64,000 nucleotides of DNA. Source: Lachnospiraceae bacterium (GTDB lineage Bacteria; Bacillota; Clostridia; Lachnospirales; Lachnospiraceae). How positions within the stretch are numbered: position 1 is the stretch's first letter; the number at the start of each line of letters is the position of its first letter. Under the pieces are notes generated by a model. That model worked only from the letters and a program-made list of their open reading frames with translations. It was not told the DNA's origin and ran no database searches. The position numbers and the translations under genes are program-made. Shown here piece after piece: positions 56,408 through 64,000 of the stretch. The DNA lies in NCBI GenBank assembly GCA_015056945.1, contig SVFH01000003.1, positions 62,001 to 126,000 on the forward strand, in the 5' to 3' direction.

Positions 56408-58396
56408 GTGCAGAGAATTGGTGTGTTTGTCTGTCACTGCGGTAGTAATATTGCGGCGACGGTAGATGTGAAAAAAGTAGTAGAGATGGCTGCACTTGAG
56501 CCGGGCGTAGTACATGCAGAAGATTATCAGTACATGTGCTCCGAAGCAGGTCAGGCAAAAATTGCAGAAGCCATCCACGAGAAAAAGTTGACAGGAATCG
56601 TTGTGTGTTCCTGTTCCCCGCGTATGCATGAAGCTACTTTCCGTAAGGCAGCTGAGCGTGCGGGAATCAATCCTTATATGGTTGAAATCGCAAATATCCG
56701 TGAACATTGTTCCTGGATTCACAAAGATATGGAAGAGGCTACAAAGAAAGCAGTTATTCTTGCAAGAGCAGCCATTGCTAAAGTTAACTTAAATACTCCG
56801 TTACAGGCAGGAGAAAGTCTTGTTACCAAGCGTGCGCTTGTTATCGGTGGTGGTATTGCAGGTATTCAGACTGCGCTTGATATTGCAGACGCAGGATACG
56901 AAGTAGATATTGTTGAGAAGACACCGAGTATCGGCGGAAGAATGTCCCAGCTTGATAAGACATTCCCGACACTTGACTGTTCTGCTTGTATTCTGACACC
57001 GAAGATGGTGGATGCAGCAGCGCATGAGAAGATTACCATTTACACATACAGTGAAGTAGATAAAGTAACCGGTTTCGTTGGTGATTTCACTGTTGATATC
57101 CGTAAGAAAGCACGTAGCGTGGATGCAACCAAGTGTACAGGCTGCGGTGTGTGTCAGGAGAAATGTCCTTCAAAGAAATCCTTAAGCGAATTCAACAGAG
57201 GATTAAATACAAGAAGTGCAATCTATACACCGTTTGCACAGGCTATTCCGAATGTACCTGTTATTGACAGAGATGCATGCCTTAAGTTTAAGACCGGCAA
57301 GTGCGGACTTTGTGAAAAGGTTTGTCAGGCAGGCGCAATTGATTATACACAGCAGGATGAAATCGTAACACAGAAATACGGTGCAATCGTTGTTGCAACC
57401 GGTTTCGATACCATTAAGCTTGATAAGTATGATGAATATGCATATAACCAGAGCAAGGACGTTATTACTTCTCTTGAGTTAGAGCGTATCATGAATGCAG
57501 CCGGACCTACCAAGGGTCATCTTGAAAGACTTTCTGACGGTAAGGCTCCGAAGGAAATGGTATTTATCCAGTGCGTCGGCAGCCGTTGCTCCGATGACAG
57601 AGGAAAGAGCTATTGCTCAAAGATCTGCTGTATGTACACTGCGAAACATGCAATGTTAATCAGAGATAAATATCCTGATGTAAACGTTACTGTATTTTAT
57701 ATTGATGTCCGTACACCGGGTAAGAACTTCGACGAGTTCTACAGACGTGCGGTAGAAGAATATGGTGTTAATTATATCAAAGGTCAGGTTGGTAAAGTTG
57801 CTCCGCTTGCAAACGGCAAGCTCCTCGTACAGGCATCTGACCTCATTGATAACAAACAGATTAAGAAAGAAGCTGATATGGTCGTTCTTGCAACCGCAAT
57901 CGAGCCGGATCCTTCCGTAAGAAAGATTGCAACCATGTTAACAGCAAGTATCGATACCAACAACTTCTTAACAGAAGCACATCCGAAGCTTCGTCCGGTA
58001 GAATCTCCGACAGCCGGTGTATTCTTATCCGGTGTTTGCCAGGGACCGAAAGATATTCCTGAGACTGTAGCACAGGCAGGTGCAGCAGCGGTAAAAGCAA
58101 TCGGATTGCTTGCAAAAGATAAGTTGATGACCAATCCTTGTACAGCTAAGGCGGATGAACTGTTGTGTAACGGTTGCTCCACTTGTGCAAATGTTTGTCC
58201 TTATGGTGCAATCACATACGAAGTGAAGTTAATCAACGATCACGGTATCCGTGAAGAAAGAAGAGTTGCGACTGTAAACAATGCTCTTTGCCAGGGTTGT
58301 GGAGCATGTACCGTTGCCTGCCCGTCCGGCGCAATGGATTTGCAGGGCTTCTCTAACAGACAGATCTTAGCGGAGGTGGATGCAATATGTCGATAG
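56408..58396 (+). CDS. hdrA: Heterodisulfide reductase subunit A-like (FAD, Fe-S)
   Basis: GVFVCHCGSNIAATVDV, VIGGGIAGIQTALDIADAGYEVDIVEKTPSIGGRMSQLDKTFPTLDCSACILTPKM, QCVGSRC, C-terminal CNGCSTCANVCPYGAI / CQGCGACTVACPSGAM. Confidence 0.95.
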   Translation: MQRIGVFVCHCGSNIAATVDVKKVVEMAALEPGVVHAEDYQYMCSEAGQAKIAEAIHEKKLTGIVVCSCSPRMHEATFRKAAERAGINPYMVEIANIREHCSWIHKDMEEATKKAVILARAAIAKVNLNTPLQAGESLVTKRALVIGGGIAGIQTALDIADAGYEVDIVEKTPSIGGRMSQLDKTFPTLDCSACILTPKMVDAAAHEKITIYTYSEVDKVTGFVGDFTVDIRKKARSVDATKCTGCGVCQEKCPSKKSLSEFNRGLNTRSAIYTPFAQAIPNVPVIDRDACLKFKTGKCGLCEKVCQAGAIDYTQQDEIVTQKYGAIVVATGFDTIKLDKYDEYAYNQSKDVITSLELERIMNAAGPTKGHLERLSDGKAPKEMVFIQCVGSRCSDDRGKSYCSKICCMYTAKHAMLIRDKYPDVNVTVFYIDVRTPGKNFDEFYRRAVEEYGVNYIKGQVGKVAPLANGKLLVQASDLIDNKQIKKEADMVVLATAIEPDPSVRKIATMLTASIDTNNFLTEAHPKLRPVESPTAGVFLSGVCQGPKDIPETVAQAGAAAVKAIGLLAKDKLMTNPCTAKADELLCNGCSTCANVCPYGAITYEVKLINDHGIREERRVATVNNALCQGCGACTVACPSGAMDLQGFSNRQILAEVDAICR

Positions 58397-58827
58397 AAAA
58401 TAAAGAATTCAGACCTAAAATCGTAGCATTCTGCTGTAACTGGTGTAGTTACGCAGGTGCGGATCTTGCGGGAAGCAGCCGTTTGGCATATCCTGCAGAT
58501 GTTAAAATCATCCGTGTTCCGTGTTCCTGTCGTGTGAACCCGATGTTTATTTTAAGAGCATTCCAGAAGGGTGCAGACGGTGTTATCATCTGCGGATGTC
58601 ACCCCGGAGACTGTCACTACAGCACAGGTAACTACTATGCAAGAAGACGTATGACACTTTTATTCTCCATGTTGGATTACATCGGAATTGAAAACGGCAG
58701 AACCCGTGTAGAATGGGTATCTGCAGCAGAGGGTGTGAAATTCTCTACCACAATGAACGAATTTGTTGAGAAAATCCATTCCCTCGGAGAGAATGTAAGA
58801 TTGGAGGATTTAAGATGCAAGAATTAA
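58387..58827 (+). CDS. MvhD/FlxD-like electron-transfer subunit ([2Fe-2S])
   Basis: VAFCCNWCSYAGADLAGSSRLAYPADVKIIRVPCSCRVNPMFILRAFQKGADGVIICGCHPGDCHY. Confidence 0.92.
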   Translation: MSIENKEFRPKIVAFCCNWCSYAGADLAGSSRLAYPADVKIIRVPCSCRVNPMFILRAFQKGADGVIICGCHPGDCHYSTGNYYARRRMTLLFSMLDYIGIENGRTRVEWVSAAEGVKFSTTMNEFVEKIHSLGENVRLEDLRCKN

Positions 58828-59789
58828 TCAATCGCGCCAAAGAACTTCTGGCAAACGGTACCGTAGCACGAGTGCTGGGCTGGAAGAAAGGCGACTTGTC
58901 CTACAATTGCGAACCTGCTTTCTTCGAGACAGCAGAAGATATGGAAAATTTTGTTTACGACGGATTCTGTGGTGCAAATCTTTCCAAATACATGATTGAA
59001 GCTTCCAAACTGGAAGGTAAAACATTGGTTTGTTTAAAACCCTGCGATTCTTACAGCTTTGTTCAGTTAATGAAAGAGCATCGTGTGGATCGTGAGAAAG
59101 CATATATCATCGGTGTGGCTTGCCGCGGTAAGCTTGATATCGAGAAAATCAAAGCACAGGGAATCAAAGGTATCGAAAGTGTTGAAGGCGCAGCATGGGA
59201 AGATGCCAATGATGTGCTTACCGTTAAAACCTTTTACGGTGATAAGACCTGTAACTGGTCAGATGCCATGTTAGAGCGTTGTCACGTATGTAAGGGCAAA
59301 GAACATGTCATTTTTGATGAGCAGATTGGCGAATCCAGAGAGACAAAGGATGCTGACCGTTTCGACCGTGTGGCTGAGATTGAAGCAATGTCTCCGGAAG
59401 AGAAATTTGCATTCTTCAGAAGTGAGCTGAGCAAATGTATCCGTTGTAATGCATGTCGTAACGTATGTCCCGCATGCAGCTGCCGTAAATGTGTATTTGA
59501 CAGCACTAAGTTTGACAGTGCACAGAAGGCAAATACGGATTCCTTCGAAGAGAAGATGTTCCACATCATCCGCGCATTCCACGTAGCAGGAAGATGTACA
59601 GATTGCGGTGAGTGCAGCAGAGTATGTCCGCAGGGCATTCCTCTTCATTTGTTTAATCGCAAATTTATCAAAGATATTAATGAATTCTACGGCGAATATC
59701 AGGCAGGTGCGGATATTGATGAAAAGGCACCGCTTACCAACTTTACATTTGATGATGTTGAGCCCGGAATCGTAGCAGAAAGGGGATAA
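58815..59789 (+). CDS. FlxC-like iron-sulfur protein (FrhB/FdhB-like N-terminus plus two [4Fe-4S])
   Basis: LVCLKPCDSYSFVQLMKEH, CHVCKGKEH, CIRCNACRNVCPACSCRKC, CTDCGECSRVCPQGIPLHL. Confidence 0.82.
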   Translation: MQELINRAKELLANGTVARVLGWKKGDLSYNCEPAFFETAEDMENFVYDGFCGANLSKYMIEASKLEGKTLVCLKPCDSYSFVQLMKEHRVDREKAYIIGVACRGKLDIEKIKAQGIKGIESVEGAAWEDANDVLTVKTFYGDKTCNWSDAMLERCHVCKGKEHVIFDEQIGESRETKDADRFDRVAEIEAMSPEEKFAFFRSELSKCIRCNACRNVCPACSCRKCVFDSTKFDSAQKANTDSFEEKMFHIIRAFHVAGRCTDCGECSRVCPQGIPLHLFNRKFIKDINEFYGEYQAGADIDEKAPLTNFTFDDVEPGIVAERG

Positions 59790-59792
59790 TGT

Positions 59793-60818
59793 ATGTTAAA
59801 GATTGAGAAACAGAAACTTTCCGCATTATTCTCAAAGATTGCGGAAGATAAAGATTTATATTTACCCGTAAAAGAAGCCGGACAGGTGAATTTTGCAGCA
59901 TGGACGGAAGAGGCAGAGGTTGCGCTTGATACATTAAAGACCGTAAAATCTCCCAAAGATGCTTTCTTCCCGCAGAGCGAGAACTTATATACCTGCCGCG
60001 GTACAAATAAAAATATTCAGATTAAGCCAGAAGAACTTTGCGACAAGGCATTTGTTGTGTTTGGTATGAAGATGTGTGACGTAAAGGGAATTGAGGTGCT
60101 TGATAAAGTATTCCTTGCTGACCCTGTAGATACATTCTACAAGGCCAGAAGAGAGCATGGTATCATTGTGGCTATGGCTTGTAATGAACCGGAAGAAACC
60201 TGTTTCTGTAAAGTATTCGGAACAGATGCGGCAGAACCTGTTGCAGACGTAGCAACCTGGATGGTAGGAGATTTCCTTTACTGGCAGGCAAAGACCGAGA
60301 AAGGTGAAGCACTTACGAAAGAGCTTGAGAGTCTTCTCACAACAAGCGATGCGAATGAAGATGCGGCAGTGGAAGCAAAGAAAGCTGAAATCCGCACCAT
60401 TATTGACAAATTACCGTACTCCAATCTTTCTTTGGAAGGATGGAACGGCGATGTGCTGATGGAGAAATTTGATTCTCCTATTTGGGAGGAACTTTATAAG
60501 CCTTGTTTGGCTTGCGGTACATGTACTTTCGTATGTCCGACCTGTCAGTGCTACGATATCAAGGATTATGATACAGGCCACGGTGTACAGAGATTCCGTT
60601 GCTGGGATTCCTGTATGTACTCTGATTTCACCATGATGGCACACGGAAACAACCGTACAAGCCAGATGCAGAGATTCCGTCAGCGTTTTATGCATAAGCT
60701 GGTATACTTCCCTGCAAACAATGACGGTATGTACTCTTGTGTGGGTTGCGGACGTTGTGTGGAGAAGTGCCCTGCAGCACTTAATATCGTAAAAGTAATC
60801 AAAGCATTTCAGGAATAG
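59793..60818 (+). CDS. FlxB / anaerobic sulfite reductase subunit A-like iron-sulfur protein
   Basis: KPCLACGTCTFVCPTCQCYDIKDYDTGHGVQRFRCWDSCMYSDFTMMAHGNNRTSQMQRFRQRFMHK and CVGCGRCVEKCPAALNIVKVIK. Confidence 0.87.
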   Translation: MLKIEKQKLSALFSKIAEDKDLYLPVKEAGQVNFAAWTEEAEVALDTLKTVKSPKDAFFPQSENLYTCRGTNKNIQIKPEELCDKAFVVFGMKMCDVKGIEVLDKVFLADPVDTFYKARREHGIIVAMACNEPEETCFCKVFGTDAAEPVADVATWMVGDFLYWQAKTEKGEALTKELESLLTTSDANEDAAVEAKKAEIRTIIDKLPYSNLSLEGWNGDVLMEKFDSPIWEELYKPCLACGTCTFVCPTCQCYDIKDYDTGHGVQRFRCWDSCMYSDFTMMAHGNNRTSQMQRFRQRFMHKLVYFPANNDGMYSCVGCGRCVEKCPAALNIVKVIKAFQE

Positions 60819-60832
60819 GGAGGAAAAGAAAC

Positions 60833-61687
60833 ATGCATGAATGTACTTGTCATGAGAACTATAACCTTGATACCCTGATTCCGAAAGTGGGTATCATTAC
60901 GGATATTCGTCAGGAAACTCCTGATGTAAAGACCTTTCGTGTGAATGCACCGGAAGGCGGTAAATTGTTTGAACATAAACCCGGACAGTGCGCAATGCTC
61001 TGCGGACCGGGCGTGGGCGAGGCAATGTTCTCCATTACCTCATCTCCCACAAACAAAGAATTCCAGGAATTCAGTATCAAAAAGTGCGGTGTGTTAACTG
61101 ATTATCTTCACAGCCTTCAGGTTGGTGATGAGATTACGGTACGCGGACCTTACGGAAACAATTTCCCTGTAGAAGGAGATTTAAAGGGCAAAAACCTTTT
61201 ATTTATCGCCGGTGGTATCGGCCTTGCACCGCTTCGTTCCGTTATCAACTATGTACTTGATAACAGAGATAATTACGGTACGGTAGATATTCTCTACGGT
61301 TCCCGTTCCGCAGATGATCTTGTTCAGTTGAAAGAAATTCAGGAAGTATGGATGAATGCAAAGGATTTCAACGTGCATCTTACCATTGACCGTGAACAGG
61401 AAGGGTGGGACGGACATGTAGGTTTCGTACCCGCATATTTGAAGGAACTTGGTTTTGATACCAATAAGACGGTACTTGTCTGCGGACCGCCTATTATGAT
61501 TAAGTTTGTTCTGGAAGGATTGAAGGAAATCGGCTTCAAGGATGAACAGATTTATACCACATTCGAACTTCGTATGAAGTGTGGTGTCGGCAAATGCGGA
61601 CGTTGCAACATCGGTTCCAAATACGTATGTAAGGACGGCCCTGTGTTCCGATTTGACGAGATTGATGAATTGCCGAATGAGTATTAA
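60833..61687 (+). CDS. FlxA / AsrB/HydG-like FAD/NAD(P)-binding oxidoreductase
   Basis: HKPGQCAMLCGPGVGEAMFSITSSP; FIAGGIGLAPLRSVINYV; VLVCGPPIMIKFVLEGL; Cys-rich RMKCGVGKCGRCNIGSKYVCKDGPVF. Confidence 0.9.
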   Translation: MHECTCHENYNLDTLIPKVGIITDIRQETPDVKTFRVNAPEGGKLFEHKPGQCAMLCGPGVGEAMFSITSSPTNKEFQEFSIKKCGVLTDYLHSLQVGDEITVRGPYGNNFPVEGDLKGKNLLFIAGGIGLAPLRSVINYVLDNRDNYGTVDILYGSRSADDLVQLKEIQEVWMNAKDFNVHLTIDREQEGWDGHVGFVPAYLKELGFDTNKTVLVCGPPIMIKFVLEGLKEIGFKDEQIYTTFELRMKCGVGKCGRCNIGSKYVCKDGPVFRFDEIDELPNEY

Positions 61688-61749
61688 AAGGCAACTTCGA
61701 GATAAGAACCATAAGTAAAGTAACCAAACAGAAAGGACTGGTATTCCAA

Positions 61750-62424
61750 ATGGCAAACATGGTAAATGTATATTTTTTCGGTAAGAAATACAGTGTACCT
61801 GCTGAATTAACAATTATGACAGCAATGGAATATGTCGGATACACACTCAAAAGAGGTTGTGGATGCCGTCACGGATTCTGTGGTGCATGTGCAACAATTT
61901 ACAGAATCAAAGGAAAGAACGAGTTAAAGACATGTCTTGCATGTCAGACACAGGTACAGGAAGGTATGTATGTAGCAAGCATTCCTTTCTTTCCTACAGA
62001 TAAGAGAACATATGATATCAATGAAATCAAACCTGATCAGAAGGTAATGATGGAGCTTTATCCTGAAATTTACAGTTGTATCGGATGTAATGCATGTACA
62101 AAGGCTTGTACACAGAGCTTGAACGTAATGCAGTACATTGCATACGCACAGAGAGGCGAATTCGAGAAATGTGCAGAAGAGTCTTTCGACTGCGTAAGCT
62201 GCGGATGCTGTTCCGTAAGATGTCCGGCAGGCATTTCCCATCCTATGGTTGGTCTTCTTGCAAGACGTCTCACAGGTAAGTATATTGCGCCTGAAACACA
62301 GCACTTGGCTGATCGTGTTGAGGAAATCAACAAGGGTGCATATGATGAGTTGATTGAGCAGATTATGCAGAAACCCATCACAGAGATGAAGGAACTTTAT
62401 AACACTAGAGAGATTGAGAAATAG
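61750..62424 (+). CDS. frdB: Fumarate reductase/succinate dehydrogenase iron-sulfur subunit-like
   Basis: [2Fe-2S] GCGCRHGFCGAC...CLAC; CIGCNACTKACTQSLN and CVSCGCCSVRCPAG [4Fe-4S]-type motifs; immediately upstream of FrdA-like gene. Confidence 0.82.
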   Translation: MANMVNVYFFGKKYSVPAELTIMTAMEYVGYTLKRGCGCRHGFCGACATIYRIKGKNELKTCLACQTQVQEGMYVASIPFFPTDKRTYDINEIKPDQKVMMELYPEIYSCIGCNACTKACTQSLNVMQYIAYAQRGEFEKCAEESFDCVSCGCCSVRCPAGISHPMVGLLARRLTGKYIAPETQHLADRVEEINKGAYDELIEQIMQKPITEMKELYNTREIEK

Positions 62425-62435
62425 GAGGGAAAATT

Positions 62436-64000
62436 ATGTTTACACCGGATATGCTTGAGTCAATTAAAAAGGTGGAAGCGACCAGAGCGGAACGTATGAA
62501 AACAGAACCCAGACGTATGACCGCTGAGGAAAAAGAAACCCTCTTAAAAGCTTACCATCCTGACTTCCGCGAAGCAGGTTTTGCGGAAATCAAAATCGGA
62601 CCGAACAAGGGAGAGAAGGTTCCTACCGAATTGGGACACCTTTTACACTCTAACAGCCGTCTTTTAAATGAAAATATCGATTTAAACAAAGTAGATTATG
62701 ATGTGGATGTTTTGGTAATCGGTGCAGGTGGTGCAGGTGCTTCCGCAGCAATTGAGGCTCACGAAGCAGGCGCTAACGTTATGATCGTTTCCAAACTTCG
62801 TATCGGTGATGCCAACACTATGATGGCTGAAGGTGGTATTCAGGCTGCAGATAAGCCCAACGATTCACCTGTACAGCATTACTTAGATGCGTTCGGCGGC
62901 GGACACTTCGCTGCAAGACCGGAATTGCTTCGTCGTCTTGTTATGGAAGCTCCGGATGCAATCGCATGGTTAAACAAGCTTGGTGTTATGTTTGACAAGG
63001 ATGAGGAAGGTAACATGGTTACCACTCATGGTGGCGGTACTTCCAGAAAGAGAATGCATGCCTGCAAGGACTATTCAGGTGCTGAGATCATGCGTACTCT
63101 TCGTGACGAAGTTATCAACCGTCAGATTCCTGTTGTAGAATTTACTTCTGCAGTAGAATTAATTAAGGATACAAACGGTCGTGTTGCCGGTGCAGTGTTA
63201 CTGAACATGGAAACAGACGATTACATGGTTGCCAAAGCAAAGACTGTTATCATTGCAACAGGTGGTGCGGGACGTCTTCATTACCAGAACTTCCCGACAT
63301 CCAACCACTATGGTGCAACCGCAGACGGTCTTGTACTCGGATATCGTGCAGGTGCTCCTCTTTTGTACCAGGATACAATCCAGTATCATCCTACAGGAGT
63401 TGCTTATCCTTCACAGATCTTTGGTGCACTCGTTACAGAGAAGGTTCGTTCACTTGGTGCTATGCTTGTTAACGCAGAAGGTGAAGCTTTCATGCATCCC
63501 CTTGAGACTCGTGACGTATCTGCAGCAAGCATCATTCGTGAATGCTCTGACAGAGGCAAGGGCGTAACCACTCCTCTCGGAAGCGGTGTATGGCTTGATA
63601 CTCCGATGATTGAAATCCTCGGTGGAGAAGGCACAATTGAGAAACGTATCCCTGCAATGCTTCGTATGTACTTAAATTACGGTATCGATATGAGAAAGCA
63701 GCCGATTCTTATTTACCCGACACTTCACTACCAGAACGGTGGTCTTGAAATCGGCGGAGACGGCTTTACTAAGACAATCGATAACCTCCTTGTAGCGGGT
63801 GAAGCAGTTGGTGGTATCCACGGAAGAAACCGTCTTATGGGTAACTCTCTCCTTGATATCATCGTATTCGGCCGCAATGCAGGTAAGGCTGCAGCAGCTA
63901 AGGCGAAAGATGTAGAGCTTGCAGAGCTTACATTATCTCATATTGAAGATTATGCAAAGGCATTGAAGGAAGCAGGCGCTGATACAGGCGATGTATCTCC
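62436..64000 (+). CDS. frdA: Fumarate reductase/succinate dehydrogenase flavoprotein subunit-like; 3' truncated by window end
   Basis: Own translation (not in ORF track): MFTPDMLESIKKVEATRAERMKTEPRRMT...VDVLVIGAGGAGASAAIEAHEAGANVMIVSK...QYHPTGVAYP...LVTEKVRSLGAMLVN...YPTLHYQNGGLEI...VAGEAVGGIHGRNRLMGNSLLDIIVFGRNAGKAAA; RBS aggaggg. Confidence 0.92.
   Translation, partial: MFTPDMLESIKKVEATRAERMKTEPRRMTAEEKETLLKAYHPDFREAGFAEIKIGPNKGEKVPTELGHLLHSNSRLLNENIDLNKVDYDVDVLVIGAGGAGASAAIEAHEAGANVMIVSKLRIGDANTMMAEGGIQAADKPNDSPVQHYLDAFGGGHFAARPELLRRLVMEAPDAIAWLNKLGVMFDKDEEGNMVTTHGGGTSRKRMHACKDYSGAEIMRTLRDEVINRQIPVVEFTSAVELIKDTNGRVAGAVLLNMETDDYMVAKAKTVIIATGGAGRLHYQNFPTSNHYGATADGLVLGYRAGAPLLYQDTIQYHPTGVAYPSQIFGALVTEKVRSLGAMLVNAEGEAFMHPLETRDVSAASIIRECSDRGKGVTTPLGSGVWLDTPMIEILGGEGTIEKRIPAMLRMYLNYGIDMRKQPILIYPTLHYQNGGLEIGGDGFTKTIDNLLVAGEAVGGIHGRNRLMGNSLLDIIVFGRNAGKAAAAKAKDVELAELTLSHIEDYAKALKEAGADTGDVS

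Noticed and set aside
61199-61813. 204-aa minus-strand ORF opposite flxA/frdB
   Set aside because: Overlaps two strongly supported sense genes and the intergenic region; no motif.
1-64000. tRNA, rRNA, prophage, toxin-antitoxin or restriction-modification loci
   Set aside because: None recognised by eye in this window; a tRNAscan/Infernal run would be needed to exclude small RNAs.

Overview
The window is 64 kb from an anaerobic, low-GC Firmicute, most likely a Lachnospiraceae/Clostridia relative. Almost every gene is on the + strand. In order: (i) a polyamine operon, with a truncated Arg/Lys/Orn decarboxylase, speE, speB, a carboxynorspermidine-dehydrogenase-like gene and an nspC-like gene; (ii) three giant secreted surface proteins, namely a papain-like protease with CnaB domains and acidic PEST-like repeats, a BspA/DUF285-type protein with Ig-like domains, and an SEEV-repeat protein, interleaved with TrmH, a HAD-acetyltransferase fusion and a hydrolase remnant; (iii) a HAD hydrolase, a GH10 xylanase without a signal peptide, pth, mfd, and a tandemly duplicated lipoprotein gene; (iv) lspA, an amidohydrolase, an adenylation-carrier-reductase protein, and a two-gene 2-hydroxyacyl-CoA-dehydratase/activase set resembling plasmalogen synthase (PlsA/PlsR); (v) fbp, dgt, an amidase lipoprotein, nagB, LysR, and an APH-family kinase; (vi) a putative sensory [FeFe]-hydrogenase module; (vii) two LDH/MDH paralogues carrying Arg at the substrate-specificity position, followed by hdrB-hdrC-hdrA-flxD-flxC-flxB-flxA and a fumarate-reductase FrdB-FrdA pair that runs off the window. 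The most exciting candidate is that last block. It looks like a soluble, flavin-based electron-bifurcating (or confurcating) NADH / ferredoxin / fumarate system built from HdrABC-FlxABCD plus a 'split' thiol:fumarate-reductase-like FrdAB. All calls come from reading motifs and gene order; no database search was run.
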